Shown one piece after another: positions 51,473 to 60,687 of a stretch of DNA of 64,000 nt. The first letter of the stretch is position 1. Each line of letters begins with the position of its first letter. Source of the DNA: JBBRHQ01 sp963781345 (GTDB taxonomy: Bacteria > Actinomycetota > Thermoleophilia > Solirubrobacterales > 70-9). The notes beneath the pieces were generated by a model that was not told the origin of the DNA, did no database searches, and was given only the letters and a program-made list of their open reading frames with translations. The stretch is taken from positions 124,001 through 188,000 of the forward strand of contig CAWAFQ010000003.1 in assembly GCA_963781345.1 (NCBI GenBank). Reading direction: 5' to 3'. A program made the translations under genes and the position numbers.

Positions 51473-52627
51473 ATGCGCACCGCGATCGTCTCCGATCTGC
51501 ATCTCGGCAGCCTCTCCGGGGAGGACGTTCTGCGCGATGCCTCGGTCCGGCGCACCCTGCTCGACGGGATCGCCGGCGCCGAGCGGGTGGTGCTGCTCGG
51601 GGACACGGTCGAACTGCGTGACCTCCCGCTGCCCGAGGCGCTGGAGGCGGCGCGGCCCTTCTTCGAGGACCTCGGCAGGTCGATGGCCGGGAGAGAGGTG
51701 CTGATGCTGCCCGGCAACCACGATCACCGCCTTGCCGAGGCGCTGCTCGAGCAGCGTGCCCTCGAGGTATCCGACGGTTTCGGCCTTGAAGCCCGCTGGA
51801 GACCCGAGTCGGGTGCCGCGGCCCGAATCGACCGCTGGCTCGGCGACGCAAGCCTCGAGCTCGCCTATCCGGGCGCGTGGCTTCGCGAGGACGTCTACGC
51901 GATGCACGGGCACTACATGGACTGCCACCTGACGCTGCCGCGGGCCGAGTGCGTCGGCGGCGCCGCGATCGCCCGCGCGACCAGGCCGCTTCCCGAGCCC
52001 GCGAGGATGGAGGACTACGAGCGGATCCTTCGACCGATGTACGGGCTCATCTTCGGCCTCGCGCAGTCCGGTGTGACCCGGGTCTCCGGGGGCTCCTCGC
52101 GGCCATCGGAGCGGGCCCTGAAGTGGATTGTCGGGGACGGCTCGCCGGCCTCACGCCGCAGGCGGATCGCCGCAGCCGCGGTCTCACGCGGCGCGGTGCC
52201 GGCGGCGGTCTGGGCGCTGAACAGGACGCTCGGCACCGGGTTCGGGGCGGATCTCTCGGCCTCGGCGATCACCCGGGCCGGCATCGCCGCCGCGACCGAG
52301 GCCGCCCGCCGGCTGCAGATCGACGCTGCCCACGTGATCGTCGGCCATAGCCACAGGGCCGGCCCCAGAGAGGGCGAGGATCCCTGGCCGCTGGCAAACG
52401 GCGGCCGCCTACACAACACCGGCAACTGGGTCTTCGCCCCTGCCCTGCACCGTCCCACCAGCGTGCCGGGCCCCTACTGGCCGGGAACCGTCACCTGGCT
52501 CGAGGGCACCGAGGAGCCACGCCGAGTCTCATTGCTGGACGAGCTCTCCTGGCACGAGCTGGCCACGATCGGAGCCGGCGGCGGGCGCTTCCGGCTTTCC
52601 TCACTGGCCTCGCACGAGGTCGGCTAG
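51473..52627 (+). CDS. Metallophosphoesterase
   Basis: A 384-residue calcineurin-like phosphoesterase. Metal-binding motifs: AIVSDLHLG (Asp8, His10), LLGDTVELRD (Asp), PGNHDHRLAE (Asn, His) and HVIVGHSHRAG plus NTGNW near the end. It contains a helical insert between motifs (about 120-230). Possible substrates include nucleotides, phospholipids or protein phosphates. The gene is divergent from the acetone-carboxylase beta gene and stands alone; the start at 51473 is the first in-frame ATG before the metal motif. Confidence 0.88.
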   Translation: MRTAIVSDLHLGSLSGEDVLRDASVRRTLLDGIAGAERVVLLGDTVELRDLPLPEALEAARPFFEDLGRSMAGREVLMLPGNHDHRLAEALLEQRALEVSDGFGLEARWRPESGAAARIDRWLGDASLELAYPGAWLREDVYAMHGHYMDCHLTLPRAECVGGAAIARATRPLPEPARMEDYERILRPMYGLIFGLAQSGVTRVSGGSSRPSERALKWIVGDGSPASRRRRIAAAAVSRGAVPAAVWALNRTLGTGFGADLSASAITRAGIAAATEAARRLQIDAAHVIVGHSHRAGPREGEDPWPLANGGRLHNTGNWVFAPALHRPTSVPGPYWPGTVTWLEGTEEPRRVSLLDELSWHELATIGAGGGRFRLSSLASHEVG

Positions 52628-52695
52628 GCCGAGCGGGAGAGTCGCTCCCGGCGAGCGCGCTCCGAGACGAACCGTGCTCCTGAGGGCCCGTCCTC

Positions 52696-55206
52696 CTAGG
52701 GGCCGGTGTAGGTGCCCGAGAAGCAGGGCAGCCCGCTGCAGGTGTCGGTGATGTTGGAGAGGTTGTTCGGCCGCAGGAAGTCGGAGACCATCTGCTGCTC
52801 GGCCGGCGTGTTGCGCGGCAGGCTGTGGGGGTCGGCGCCGCTGGTGTTCGGCGTGTTGGTCAGCGGCGGCGGGTTGGTGCCCAGCCCCGGGCTCCAGTTG
52901 AGCGGCCCACCGTCCCAATAGACGATCGCCGAGCCGGTGAACGGGTAGCTCGAGATACGCGGGATGTCCACCAGCGGATCCACGCCGGGCCAGCGGCCGG
53001 AGGAGACGACCGGACCGTGGGCCTTCGCCCCGATGGTCCGCGCCTCGACGTCGGCCTGCCAGGTGGACACCTGGTGGTCGCCGAAGGCGATGTTCATCAG
53101 CACCTTGTGCGGTGGCGTGTTCGATAGCGGGTTGCTGGTCATTCGACGCGCGTAACCATTCGGGTCGGCGCGGTCCCAGAGCATCTGCACCAGGGAGAGG
53201 ACCAGCGTCTGGTTGATGTGGTTCGGGTAGGCCGGGTCGAGAAACAACTGGTAGGTGGTGAAATCGGTCGAGCGGTTGAGCAGGACCGAGTAGTTCATCC
53301 CGGGAACGCCCAGCGATGCCCGCGTGAAGTCGGGCGAGACCGCCGTCAGCGCACCGCCGTAGATGCCGCCCTGGCTGTTGCCGTTGTAGTAGAGCTTGCT
53401 GGTGTCGATCACCGAGGGGTTGGGCCCGTCGCCGGGGCTGATCGCCCCGTTGGGGTCGGTCGAGGCCGCGGTCGGATCCTCGTGGAACGCCTTAACGCTG
53501 GCAAAGCCCAGCGGGTTGTCCATCAGCCTCCCGAGCAGGAGCTCGTTGAGCAGACCCTGCTCGGTGCGATCAACTATCTCCGGGAACTGGCCCATCTCGC
53601 CGAGGACGCTGATCGCGGTCCCGGTGTCGCTGTCAGAGAAGCCGATCAGGTCGGTCCCGCAAAAGATGAAGTTGTGGCTCTGGGCCAGGGTCCTCTGCGG
53701 GCTCGAGTGGGTCTCGCTCGCGCTTCCGAGCAGACCGTGTCCGTAGAGCGAGGGCCGGGCCGGGACGTGACCGGTGTCGTCCACGGCCGCGTGCGGGATG
53801 ATGCAGTCGAAGTTGGCCGTCCAGGTCCCGTTCTGGGTCGGCAGCCCGTCGCCGCCGAGGTTGAACCTGCTTCCCGGGGCGCAGGGGACGGCTGAGACCG
53901 AGGTCAGGTAACAGGGGACAGTGAAGGTCCCCCTGACCCGCCGCGCCAGCTCGGGGTCGGGGCTGTTGTCGACCGAGGTCACGGTGAAGGCCGGGACCGT
54001 CCCGGTCACCGCCTGATCGGCGAGGTCGGTGTCGCCCAACTGCGAGAAGGCGTCATAGCGCATGCGCAGCAGCGGCTGGGCGATGTTGGAGTCGCTGGCG
54101 ACGGTGAAGTCCCAGGCGAGGTAGAGGTTCGAGCGCTTGATCTCGGCCTTGCGCAGGGTCGAGAAGATCGAGTCGAAGCGCTTGCGCTGTTTGTTGATCG
54201 GCCCCTCGGAGGAGGGCAGGTCGTCGCGGTAGTAGCGAAAGCCCTCGGGGGCGCGGATCGTCTTGCCCTTCGAGTTCTTCAGGTTGCGCATGGCGACGAT
54301 GTAGCGATGCTTGGTGATGAAGTTCTTAGCCGGGTGGATGAGGACCGTGGTCTCCCCCGGATCCGGCTTGTTCTCGTCCTGCGGATCGAACGAGTTGGAA
54401 TCGATCTCGACCCAGATCGGCCAGCGCTTGCCGGTGGTGGCGTCGATCACGACCACCGGGGTGTTTTTGTCGGTGTAGCGGCCGAGGTGGTTGATCGGGA
54501 CGGCGTTGGTCTTATCCAGCGCCTCCGGCGCGTCGAGGCCGGGAATGCGCGCCACTATCGACTGCCCGGGGCTGAAGCCGTCGTTGGAGTTGTAGGGGGC
54601 GGCGTCCATGTGGACGGCCGGGGCGCCCGAGTTGGCGGGCATCGAGGCGGTCTTCAGGTTGATCCGCCTGCCGGTCTTGGTCGAGGAGTCGGTGACGGTG
54701 TAGAAGTTGTCTGGGAACGGCAGCAGGCACTCCGAGCCCGACCGCTGGCCGATGAAGTCGCAGCGCTCGGCGGTGCCGAGGCCGATCGACTTCGGCTTGC
54801 AGGCCTTGGTCTGGCGAACGAGGTCGCCGGTGGCCTTGCCGGGGCCGGCCTTGACCCGCAGGGTCCGGGGCTGGCAACTCTTCACCGCGTTCCGGCCGGC
54901 CGAGGTCAGCGGCAGCTTCACCGTCTTCGACCCGGAGCGCTTGAAGGTGAGCCTGCGGGTCTTCGTCAGGGCCCCGAACTTCCGCTGGTCATACGTCGAG
55001 GAGAGGCCCCTGACCTTGACCTTCACCTTCTCGCCGCCCCTGACCTTGACCTTCACCTTGGCCTTGAGGCCGTTCTTCGAGAGGATCGCGTTCTGGCCCT
55101 CGGCGACGATCTCAACCTTGGGCTTCGCTGCATTCGCGGTCGTGGCGCCAAGAGCGAACACGCACAGCGCCAGTGCGACGAACAGCAGCCTCGAGCTTCC
55201 TCTCAT
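52696..55206 (-). CDS. Large secreted alpha/beta-hydrolase-like protein
   Basis: An 836-residue secreted protein: signal peptide LLFVALALCVFALGATTANA, an N-terminal beta-rich region of about 110 residues with KVKVKVRGGEKVKVKVRG, and a large catalytic region. A nucleophile-elbow-like GNSQGGIYGG lies near residue 600, preceded by HGLLGSASETHSS and followed by FGDHQVS (possible His). The family of giant lipase-like secreted proteins in soil actinobacteria matches this layout. About ten cysteines suggest disulfides. The ATG at 55206 has a GGAGGGATAG site. Substrate (lipid, polyester or polysaccharide ester) unknown. Confidence 0.7.
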   Translation of the reverse strand: MRGSSRLLFVALALCVFALGATTANAAKPKVEIVAEGQNAILSKNGLKAKVKVKVRGGEKVKVKVRGLSSTYDQRKFGALTKTRRLTFKRSGSKTVKLPLTSAGRNAVKSCQPRTLRVKAGPGKATGDLVRQTKACKPKSIGLGTAERCDFIGQRSGSECLLPFPDNFYTVTDSSTKTGRRINLKTASMPANSGAPAVHMDAAPYNSNDGFSPGQSIVARIPGLDAPEALDKTNAVPINHLGRYTDKNTPVVVIDATTGKRWPIWVEIDSNSFDPQDENKPDPGETTVLIHPAKNFITKHRYIVAMRNLKNSKGKTIRAPEGFRYYRDDLPSSEGPINKQRKRFDSIFSTLRKAEIKRSNLYLAWDFTVASDSNIAQPLLRMRYDAFSQLGDTDLADQAVTGTVPAFTVTSVDNSPDPELARRVRGTFTVPCYLTSVSAVPCAPGSRFNLGGDGLPTQNGTWTANFDCIIPHAAVDDTGHVPARPSLYGHGLLGSASETHSSPQRTLAQSHNFIFCGTDLIGFSDSDTGTAISVLGEMGQFPEIVDRTEQGLLNELLLGRLMDNPLGFASVKAFHEDPTAASTDPNGAISPGDGPNPSVIDTSKLYYNGNSQGGIYGGALTAVSPDFTRASLGVPGMNYSVLLNRSTDFTTYQLFLDPAYPNHINQTLVLSLVQMLWDRADPNGYARRMTSNPLSNTPPHKVLMNIAFGDHQVSTWQADVEARTIGAKAHGPVVSSGRWPGVDPLVDIPRISSYPFTGSAIVYWDGGPLNWSPGLGTNPPPLTNTPNTSGADPHSLPRNTPAEQQMVSDFLRPNNLSNITDTCSGLPCFSGTYTGP

Positions 55207-55585
55207 TTCCCTATCCCTCCGTACCGGGTTCAGCGGCGAGCGGGACCCGCCAGATGTACCTCTCCTGCACCAGGGAAAGCTATCACCAAACTGGCCGAGC
55301 AGCCAGTGCGGAGCGCGCGCTGAGGACCAGTGCGAGGTCCGGAATCCGGACGCACGGCAAGCCCGCGGCCGCCGGCGCAAGCAGACCTTTGACGGCCAGG
55401 TCACGTCGCCAGGCGTCGGCGATGCGGGGGCTGATCCCCCTGCGCAGCGCCGGGTCGGCGGGGGCCGGCCTGCGGCACAACCAGACATTGTTTACCAACT
55501 CGCTGCACATTGCCCGGCATTTCTGCTACTTTTCGCGATCGCCAATTATGGACTAAATGAATCAAGAAAGAGAGAAATTGCCAGA
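55207..55585. other. Intergenic region between divergent hydrolase and sulfate genes
   Basis: About 380 bases, noticeably AT-richer near 55480-55560, that should carry both promoters. Directly before the sulfate-binding gene lie two tiny coupled frames (ATGGACTAA at 55548 and a 10-codon frame at 55557-55589). Confidence 0.5.
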
Positions 55586-55589
55586 ATGA
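55557..55589 (+). CDS. Leader mini-ORF of the sulfate operon
   Basis: A 10-residue frame (MNQEREKLPE) whose TGA overlaps the ATG of the sulfate-binding gene. The binding site for translation of the main gene lies inside it, so its translation could couple to or control the operon. Not proven to be translated. Confidence 0.3.
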   Translation: MNQEREKLPE

Positions 55590-56629
55590 GGAAAGCTCGC
55601 ACGAATTTGCGATGGCGCCGCACCGCGAACGCGGCAGCCGCCACTGCCCTCACCATCGGGCTGGGGGTACTCGTCGCCGGCTGCGGTAGCGGCGACAGCT
55701 CGTCAACCGGCTCATCCGCTGGCGGAAACGTCGACGTCGTCGGCTACTCGACACCCGAGACCGTCTACGAGGAGGGGCTCGAGCCGGGCTTCAACAACAC
55801 ATCCGCCGGCTCGGGAGTCAGCTTCAGCAACTCGTTCGGCGCCTCCGGCGACCAGAGCCGCGCGGTCGAGGCCGGCCAGCCCGCCTCGCTCGTCCACTTC
55901 TCGCAGGCCGGAGACATGAGCCGGCTCGTCGACGCCGGAATCGTCGAGAAGAGCTGGGATCAGAACAAGTACAAGGGGATCGCCCAGAACTCGGTCGTCG
56001 TCTTCGTCGTGCGCAAGGGCAACCCCAAGGGGATCAAGACGTTCGACGACCTGATCAACAAGGACGTCAGTGTCGTCACCCCGAACCCGTTCAGCTCGGG
56101 ATCGGCGCGCTGGAACATCATGGCCATCTACGGCTCGCAGATCGAGCAGGGCAAGACGCCGAACCAGGCGCTCGATGCGGTCAAGACCGTGCTCGGCAAG
56201 ACAGCTGTCCAGCCGGGCAGCGGACGCGACGCGCTCACCGCCTTCACCCAGGGCGAGGGCGACGTGCTTCTCTCCTACGAGAACGAGGCGGTCGCGGCAC
56301 AAAAGGCCGGCGAGGACGTCGACTACGTCATCCCCGACGACACGATCCTGATCCAAACCCCGATCGCGGTGACGACGGACGCGCCGAAGGCGGCGCAGGA
56401 CTTCCTCGACTACATCTGGTCGGATGCCGGCCAGAAGATCTGGGCCGAGAACGGGTACCGCCCCGTCAACCCGGCCCTGGTAGACAAGAAGGAGTTCCCG
56501 ACGCCGAATGGTCTGTTCACGATCGACAAATTCGGGGGCTGGGACAAGGTCAACACCGAGTTCTTCGACGAGGCCACCGGTTCGGTCGCCAAGATCGAAG
56601 AGTCCCTGGGAGTCTCCACTGCCGGCTGA
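55586..56629 (+). CDS. sbp: Sulfate/thiosulfate ABC transporter substrate-binding lipoprotein
   Basis: A 347-residue lipoprotein: signal helix with lipobox VLVAGC, a serine-rich linker and the sulfate-binding domain (VDVVGYSTPETVYEEGLEP, VVRKGNPKGIKTFDDLI, VVTPNPFSSGSARWNIMAIYG, YENEAVAAQKAGED, FPTPNGLFTIDKFGGWDKV). These phrases are diagnostic of the Sbp/CysP family, which binds sulfate or thiosulfate outside the membrane. The order sbp-cysT-cysW-cysA is complete. The ATG at 55586 overlaps the mini-ORF stop. A hairpin separates it from cysT, consistent with higher expression of the binding protein. Confidence 0.93.
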   Translation: MRKARTNLRWRRTANAAAATALTIGLGVLVAGCGSGDSSSTGSSAGGNVDVVGYSTPETVYEEGLEPGFNNTSAGSGVSFSNSFGASGDQSRAVEAGQPASLVHFSQAGDMSRLVDAGIVEKSWDQNKYKGIAQNSVVVFVVRKGNPKGIKTFDDLINKDVSVVTPNPFSSGSARWNIMAIYGSQIEQGKTPNQALDAVKTVLGKTAVQPGSGRDALTAFTQGEGDVLLSYENEAVAAQKAGEDVDYVIPDDTILIQTPIAVTTDAPKAAQDFLDYIWSDAGQKIWAENGYRPVNPALVDKKEFPTPNGLFTIDKFGGWDKVNTEFFDEATGSVAKIEESLGVSTAG

Positions 56630-56650
56630 GGTCGCCAGCGGTGCGGCAAC

Positions 56651-56685
56651 CGTCCCCGGGCCGGGTCTTCCCCTGCCCGGGGACG
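56651..56685 (+). terminator. Hairpin between sbp and cysT
   Basis: CGTCCCCGGGC pairs perfectly (11 bases) with GCCCGGGGACG. Its place suggests a partial terminator or an mRNA-stabilising hairpin that sets the ratio of binding protein to permease. Confidence 0.6.
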
Positions 56686-56687
56686 GG

Positions 56688-57515
56688 ATGTCCGCGCGTA
56701 CCGGCGCTCGCTCGGAGCGAAGCTTCGGCCCCTACCTGGGGCGGGGGCTGGTCAGTCTGTACCTGAGCATCATCGTCCTGCTGCCGCTGGCGGCGGTGGT
56801 CTCGGAGGCATCGGGTCTCGGCCTCAGCGGCTTCTGGGACACGATCACCGGCGCCCAGTCCCTGGCGGCGCTGAAGCTGACCGTCTTCAGCTCGCTGATC
56901 GTGGTCGCAATCAACGCCGTATTCGGGACGATCATCGCCTGGGTCCTGGTTCGCGACCACTTTCCCGGGAAGGCTGCGGTCAACGCGGTCATCGACCTTC
57001 CGTTCGCGCTGCCGACGATCGTCGCCGGCCTCACCCTGTTAACCCTCTACGGCGCCAACAGCCCGATCGGCGTCAACATAGCCTTCACCAAGGTCGCGGT
57101 CGTCTTCGCACTCGCGTTCGTCACCCTCCCGTTCGTGGTCCGCGCTGTGCAGCCGCTGCTGCTCGAGCTCGACCGCGACATGGAGGAGGCGGCCGCCTCG
57201 CTCGGCGCCGGCGGCCTGACGGTATTCCGCCGCATCATCTTCCCCAACCTCCTGCCCGGGATCGCCGCCGGGGTCGCTCTCGCCTTCGCGCGGGCGCTCG
57301 GCGAGTACGGCTCGCTGGTGCTGATCTCGGGCAACATCCCGTTCAAGACCGAGGTCTCCTCGGTCTTCATCCGCAGCCAGATCGAGTCCGGCAACACCGC
57401 CGGCGCCGCCGCGGTCTCGATCGTTCTGCTTGTCGTCTCCCTGCTTCTGCTGGCGTTGGTGAGCGTCGCGCAGCGATGGGGCGGCAACCGCTCCCGCGCC
57501 GGAGGGGGATCGTGA
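56688..57515 (+). CDS. cysT: Sulfate ABC transporter permease CysT
   Basis: A 275-residue permease with about six helices. Typical phrases: LPFALPTIVAGLTLLTLYG, and the coupling motif EEAAASLGAGGLTVFRRIIFPNLLPGIAAG followed by FARALGEYGSLVLISGNIPFKTEVSSVFI, the CysT signature. It pairs with CysW to form the channel. The ATG at 56688 follows a GGACGGG stretch; the frame is open upstream into the sbp region. Confidence 0.93.
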   Translation: MSARTGARSERSFGPYLGRGLVSLYLSIIVLLPLAAVVSEASGLGLSGFWDTITGAQSLAALKLTVFSSLIVVAINAVFGTIIAWVLVRDHFPGKAAVNAVIDLPFALPTIVAGLTLLTLYGANSPIGVNIAFTKVAVVFALAFVTLPFVVRAVQPLLLELDRDMEEAAASLGAGGLTVFRRIIFPNLLPGIAAGVALAFARALGEYGSLVLISGNIPFKTEVSSVFIRSQIESGNTAGAAAVSIVLLVVSLLLLALVSVAQRWGGNRSRAGGGS

Positions 57516-58312
57516 GCGGCTCGGCGGCGGGCCGTATAACCCTGCGGACGCTCGCGCTCGGCTACCTCGGGGTGTTGTTGATCGCCCCGGTCGCGCTGAT
57601 CTTCTACAAGACCTTCGAGCACGGGCTCGGCCCGCCGATCGAGTCGATCACTACTCCCGACGCGATCCACGCCTTCTTCCTCACCCTGCTGATGGTCGCG
57701 GTGGCAGTACCCCTGAACACGATCTTCGGGGTCGGCTGCGCGCTCCTCCTCGTCCGCCACCGCTGGAAGGGCAACGCGGTTCTGGACGCGATCATCAACA
57801 TGCCGTTCGCCCTCTCCCCGATCGTCATCGGCCTCTCGCTCTTCCTCCTCTACGGCCTCGGCGGATGGTTCGGCGGCCTCTCGGAGGCCGGGATCAAGAT
57901 CCTCTTCGCCCCGCCGGGGATGATCCTCGCCAGCGTCTTCGTCTCGCTGCCGTTCGTCGTCCGCGAGACGGTGCCGGTACTGGAGGAGATCGGCATCGAG
58001 CAGGAGCAGGCGGCCTCGACCCTCGGCGCCAACGGCTGGCAGACGTTCTGGCGGATCACCTTGCCGTCGATCCGCTGGGGCGTCGCCTACGGAGTCGTCC
58101 TGACGACGGCACGGGTGCTGGGCGAGTTCGGCGCGGTGACGATCGTCTCTGGCTCGATCTCGGGCCAGACCGAGACCCTGCCGTTGTTCGTCTCGAAGGA
58201 GTTCGAGCAATTCAACCTGCCCGGCGCCTACGCCGCCTCGATCGTGCTGGCGCTGCTGGCGCTCTCCACCCTCCTCTTCATGAACGTTCTCAAGCGAAAG
58301 GAGCAGGGCTGA
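57512..58312 (+). CDS. cysW: Sulfate ABC transporter permease CysW
   Basis: A 266-residue permease with about six helices. INMPFALSPIVIGLSLFLLYG and the coupling motif EQAASTLGANGWQTFWRITLPSIRWG, then ARVLGEFGAVTIVSGSISGQTETLPLFV, mark CysW. The GTG start overlaps the cysT stop by four bases and follows a GGAGGGGG ribosome-binding site. Confidence 0.93.
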   Translation: MSGSAAGRITLRTLALGYLGVLLIAPVALIFYKTFEHGLGPPIESITTPDAIHAFFLTLLMVAVAVPLNTIFGVGCALLLVRHRWKGNAVLDAIINMPFALSPIVIGLSLFLLYGLGGWFGGLSEAGIKILFAPPGMILASVFVSLPFVVRETVPVLEEIGIEQEQAASTLGANGWQTFWRITLPSIRWGVAYGVVLTTARVLGEFGAVTIVSGSISGQTETLPLFVSKEFEQFNLPGAYAASIVLALLALSTLLFMNVLKRKEQG

Positions 58313-59292
58313 TGGGAATCCTTGTTGAAGGTGCCTCGAAGAGCTTCGGCGATTTCAAGGCTCTCGACGATGTGTCGATCAATGTCCCCGACGGCTCGCT
58401 GACCGCGTTGCTGGGGCCCAGCGGGAGCGGCAAGTCGACCCTGCTGCGGGCGATCGCAGGGCTCGAGACACTCGACTCCGGACGGGTTGTGATCCGTGAG
58501 GAGGACGTCTCCACCACGCCGGTGCAGAAGCGCGACGTCGGCTTCGTATTTCAGCACTACGCCGCCTTCAAGCACATGACCGTGTTCGACAACGTCGGCT
58601 TCGGGCTGAAGATCCGCAAGTGGTCGAAGCCGCAGATAGACGAGCGCGTCCACGAGCTGCTGCGCCTGGTCCAGCTCGACGGACTGGCCGAGCGCTACCC
58701 CTCGCAGCTCTCCGGCGGTCAGCGCCAGCGCATGGCCCTTGCCCGGGCGCTCGCGGTCGAGCCCCATGTGCTGCTGCTCGACGAGCCATTTGGCGCCCTC
58801 GACGCGAAGGTCCGCAAGGACCTGCGCACCTGGCTTCGGCGTCTCCATGACGAGGTCCACGTAACGACGATCTTCGTCACCCACGACCAGGAGGAGGCGA
58901 TGGACGTAGCCGAGCAGCTCGTGGTCATGAACGAGGGCCGGGTCGAGCAGAGCGGCAACGCAGCCGACCTCTACGAGCACCCCGCCAACGAGTGGGTGAT
59001 GGGCTTCGTAGGCGAGGTCAACCGGATCGGTGAGCACCTCGTGCGCCCGCACGACATGGACGTAATGCGACGCCCCGCCGAGGGCACCGAGGAGGCGATG
59101 GTCGAGCGGATCGTCTCGCTCGGCTTCGAGATCCGGGTCGAGTTCGCACTCGGCAACGGAGACGAGATCTGGGCCCAGCTGACCCGCGCCGAGATCGAGG
59201 AGATCGAGCTGCGCGAGGGCCAGATCGTCTACGTACGGCCGCGGCAGGCGAAAGTCTTCAACGGAACCGCGGAATTCGCGGCCGCCGTATGA
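58312..59292 (+). CDS. cysA: Sulfate ABC transporter ATPase CysA
   Basis: A 326-residue ATPase. Walker A LGPSGSGKST near residue 35, Q-loop FVFQHYAAFKHMTVFDNV (typical of CysA), signature LSGGQRQRMALARAL, Walker B VLLLDEPFGALD and switch VTHDQEEAMD. The C-terminal regulatory domain (about 240-326) includes VRPHDMDVMRRP, the TOBE-type segment of sulfate transporters. The start overlaps the cysW stop by one base (TGATG). A strong terminator follows. Confidence 0.95.
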   Translation: MGILVEGASKSFGDFKALDDVSINVPDGSLTALLGPSGSGKSTLLRAIAGLETLDSGRVVIREEDVSTTPVQKRDVGFVFQHYAAFKHMTVFDNVGFGLKIRKWSKPQIDERVHELLRLVQLDGLAERYPSQLSGGQRQRMALARALAVEPHVLLLDEPFGALDAKVRKDLRTWLRRLHDEVHVTTIFVTHDQEEAMDVAEQLVVMNEGRVEQSGNAADLYEHPANEWVMGFVGEVNRIGEHLVRPHDMDVMRRPAEGTEEAMVERIVSLGFEIRVEFALGNGDEIWAQLTRAEIEEIELREGQIVYVRPRQAKVFNGTAEFAAAV

Positions 59293-59302
59293 AGGGGTGA
59301 CG

Positions 59303-59337
59303 GGGCGGGGCGCTCCTTGCCGGGTGGCGCCCCGCCC
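59303..59337. terminator. Terminator of the sulfate operon
   Basis: GGGCGGGGCGC pairs perfectly with GCGCCCCGCCC. Lies between cysA and the convergent Rrf2 gene. Confidence 0.75.
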
Positions 59338-59359
59338 TCCCACCACCCTTCGAGCAGCG

Positions 59360-59791
59360 CTACCGAAGAAGCCGCGTGACGTCGTCGGGGAGCTTGCCGG
59401 CGGCTACGTCGGCGAGGGTGACGGCGTCGAGAACGGCCCGCATGTTGAATCGCAGCGCAAGCCAGACATCACGCAGCGGCACCGCGGTGCCGCTGTAGTT
59501 GAGCTCTTCGGGGGACTCGGCGCGGACGCTCGCCAGCGGGCCGTCGACGGCGCGGATCACGTCGGCGAGGGTCACCTCGGCGGCGGGGCGCGCCAGCTCC
59601 GAGCCCCCTCCCACCCCGCGCTGGCTGCGGACAATGCCCGCCGCCCGCAGCTCGGCCAGGATCTTCTCCAGGAAAGGGAGCGGAATCTCCTGGGCGTCGG
59701 AGATCGCCTCGCCTGTGATCGGGCCCGGGGGCGCCGCGGCCAGCTCGACCGCCGCCCGCACCGCATAGTCCGCCTTCGCCGTGACATACAT
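59360..59791 (-). CDS. Rrf2-family transcriptional regulator
   Basis: A 143-residue Rrf2 regulator. N-terminal KADYAVRAAVELAAAP and ITGEAISDAQEIPLPFLEKILAELRAAGIVRSQRGVGGG match the winged-helix and wing. There are no cysteines, so it does not bind an iron-sulfur cluster as IscR does and is more like CymR-type regulators, which sense sulfur status with a partner enzyme. It faces the sulfate importer operon and may repress it; no operator was identified. The protein is of normal length. Confidence 0.88.
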   Translation of the reverse strand: MYVTAKADYAVRAAVELAAAPPGPITGEAISDAQEIPLPFLEKILAELRAAGIVRSQRGVGGGSELARPAAEVTLADVIRAVDGPLASVRAESPEELNYSGTAVPLRDVWLALRFNMRAVLDAVTLADVAAGKLPDDVTRLLR

Positions 59792-59832
59792 CGAGGCGCT
59801 ATCTTCGCGCAAGTCGCAGCCGGAGCGGCCCC

Positions 59833-60672
59833 TCAGCTCTTGGCGTCGAGCGAGCGCAGGTAGGGCAGCGGATCGATCGGCGATCCGCCGCCGTACCAGA
59901 CGCCGACCCAGTACTCGAAGTGCAGGTGGCAGCCGCTGGCATCTCCGGTCTGGCCGACGTAGCCGACCCCCTGCCCGGCGCTGACCAATTGCCCCGGCTT
60001 GACCGCAGCCGGCTTGATCAGGTGCATGTAGACGAAGTCGGTGTTGGTGCCGATGTTGTGGAGGACGACATAGTTGCCCGCGGCGCCCTGGTAGGCGCGA
60101 TAGCGGACCCGCGCCTTGCGGATCGCGACCAGCCTGGTGCCGCAGGCGGCGCCGACGTCCTGGCCCTGATGGGTGTGGCCGCTGCGGGCCGCGCCGAAGC
60201 GCGACCCCGCACTCCCGAACGTGTGCCAGCCGCGGACCGGGAAGACCTGGTCGGGAATCGCGCTCGGAGGCAGGACCTCGAGCTTTCGCGGCGAGCGGTT
60301 GGAGACGCTGCCGCGGTTGTCGATCACGTAGGGCTTGCCGTCGATCGCGCCCTTCGGCACCACCGCCTTGGCGCGCTCGAGATCGCGGTAGGTCTGGTGT
60401 GAGCGCAGGGGCCCGTCCTTGCCGCGGAAGACGACGCTGGCGACATGGTCGAGGAAGGCGCCCTTGACCTTGACAGTTGCGCCGGGGGTCGCCTGGTGGC
60501 CGCTGACGCAGCGGCTGAGGCAGACGACGTCGTCGACCTTCGGCTTCGTCGGAGCGCTGATGCCCCCGGACGAGACGCTCGCCGCGGGCGAGCTGGCGGG
60601 GGCCGCGGCGGCGATCAGGCAGAGGGCCGCGAGCGGGAGCGCAGATCTGGTCGAGCGGCGAATGCGGTGCAC
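59833..60672 (-). CDS. Secreted M23/LytM-type peptidase
   Basis: A 279-residue secreted cell-wall hydrolase: signal peptide LPLAALCLIAAAAPASSPAA, an IPT/TIG-like beta domain (about 60-130: VKVKGAFLDHVASVVFRGKDGP), then the LytM domain (about 165-279) with the zinc motifs GHTHQGQDVGAACG and CHLHFEYWV. It would cleave peptidoglycan cross-links. It lies behind a c-di-AMP riboswitch, a link common in actinobacteria for wall hydrolases such as Rpf and NlpC/P60 proteins. Confidence 0.9.
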   Translation of the reverse strand: MHRIRRSTRSALPLAALCLIAAAAPASSPAASVSSGGISAPTKPKVDDVVCLSRCVSGHQATPGATVKVKGAFLDHVASVVFRGKDGPLRSHQTYRDLERAKAVVPKGAIDGKPYVIDNRGSVSNRSPRKLEVLPPSAIPDQVFPVRGWHTFGSAGSRFGAARSGHTHQGQDVGAACGTRLVAIRKARVRYRAYQGAAGNYVVLHNIGTNTDFVYMHLIKPAAVKPGQLVSAGQGVGYVGQTGDASGCHLHFEYWVGVWYGGGSPIDPLPYLRSLDAKS

Positions 60673-60687
60673 GTGATTCCTCTCTTT

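Noticed and set aside
54707..55585. Upstream extension of the sulfate-binding protein frame
   Set aside because: It would run through the 5' part of the hydrolase gene; the lipoprotein signal peptide begins at 55586.
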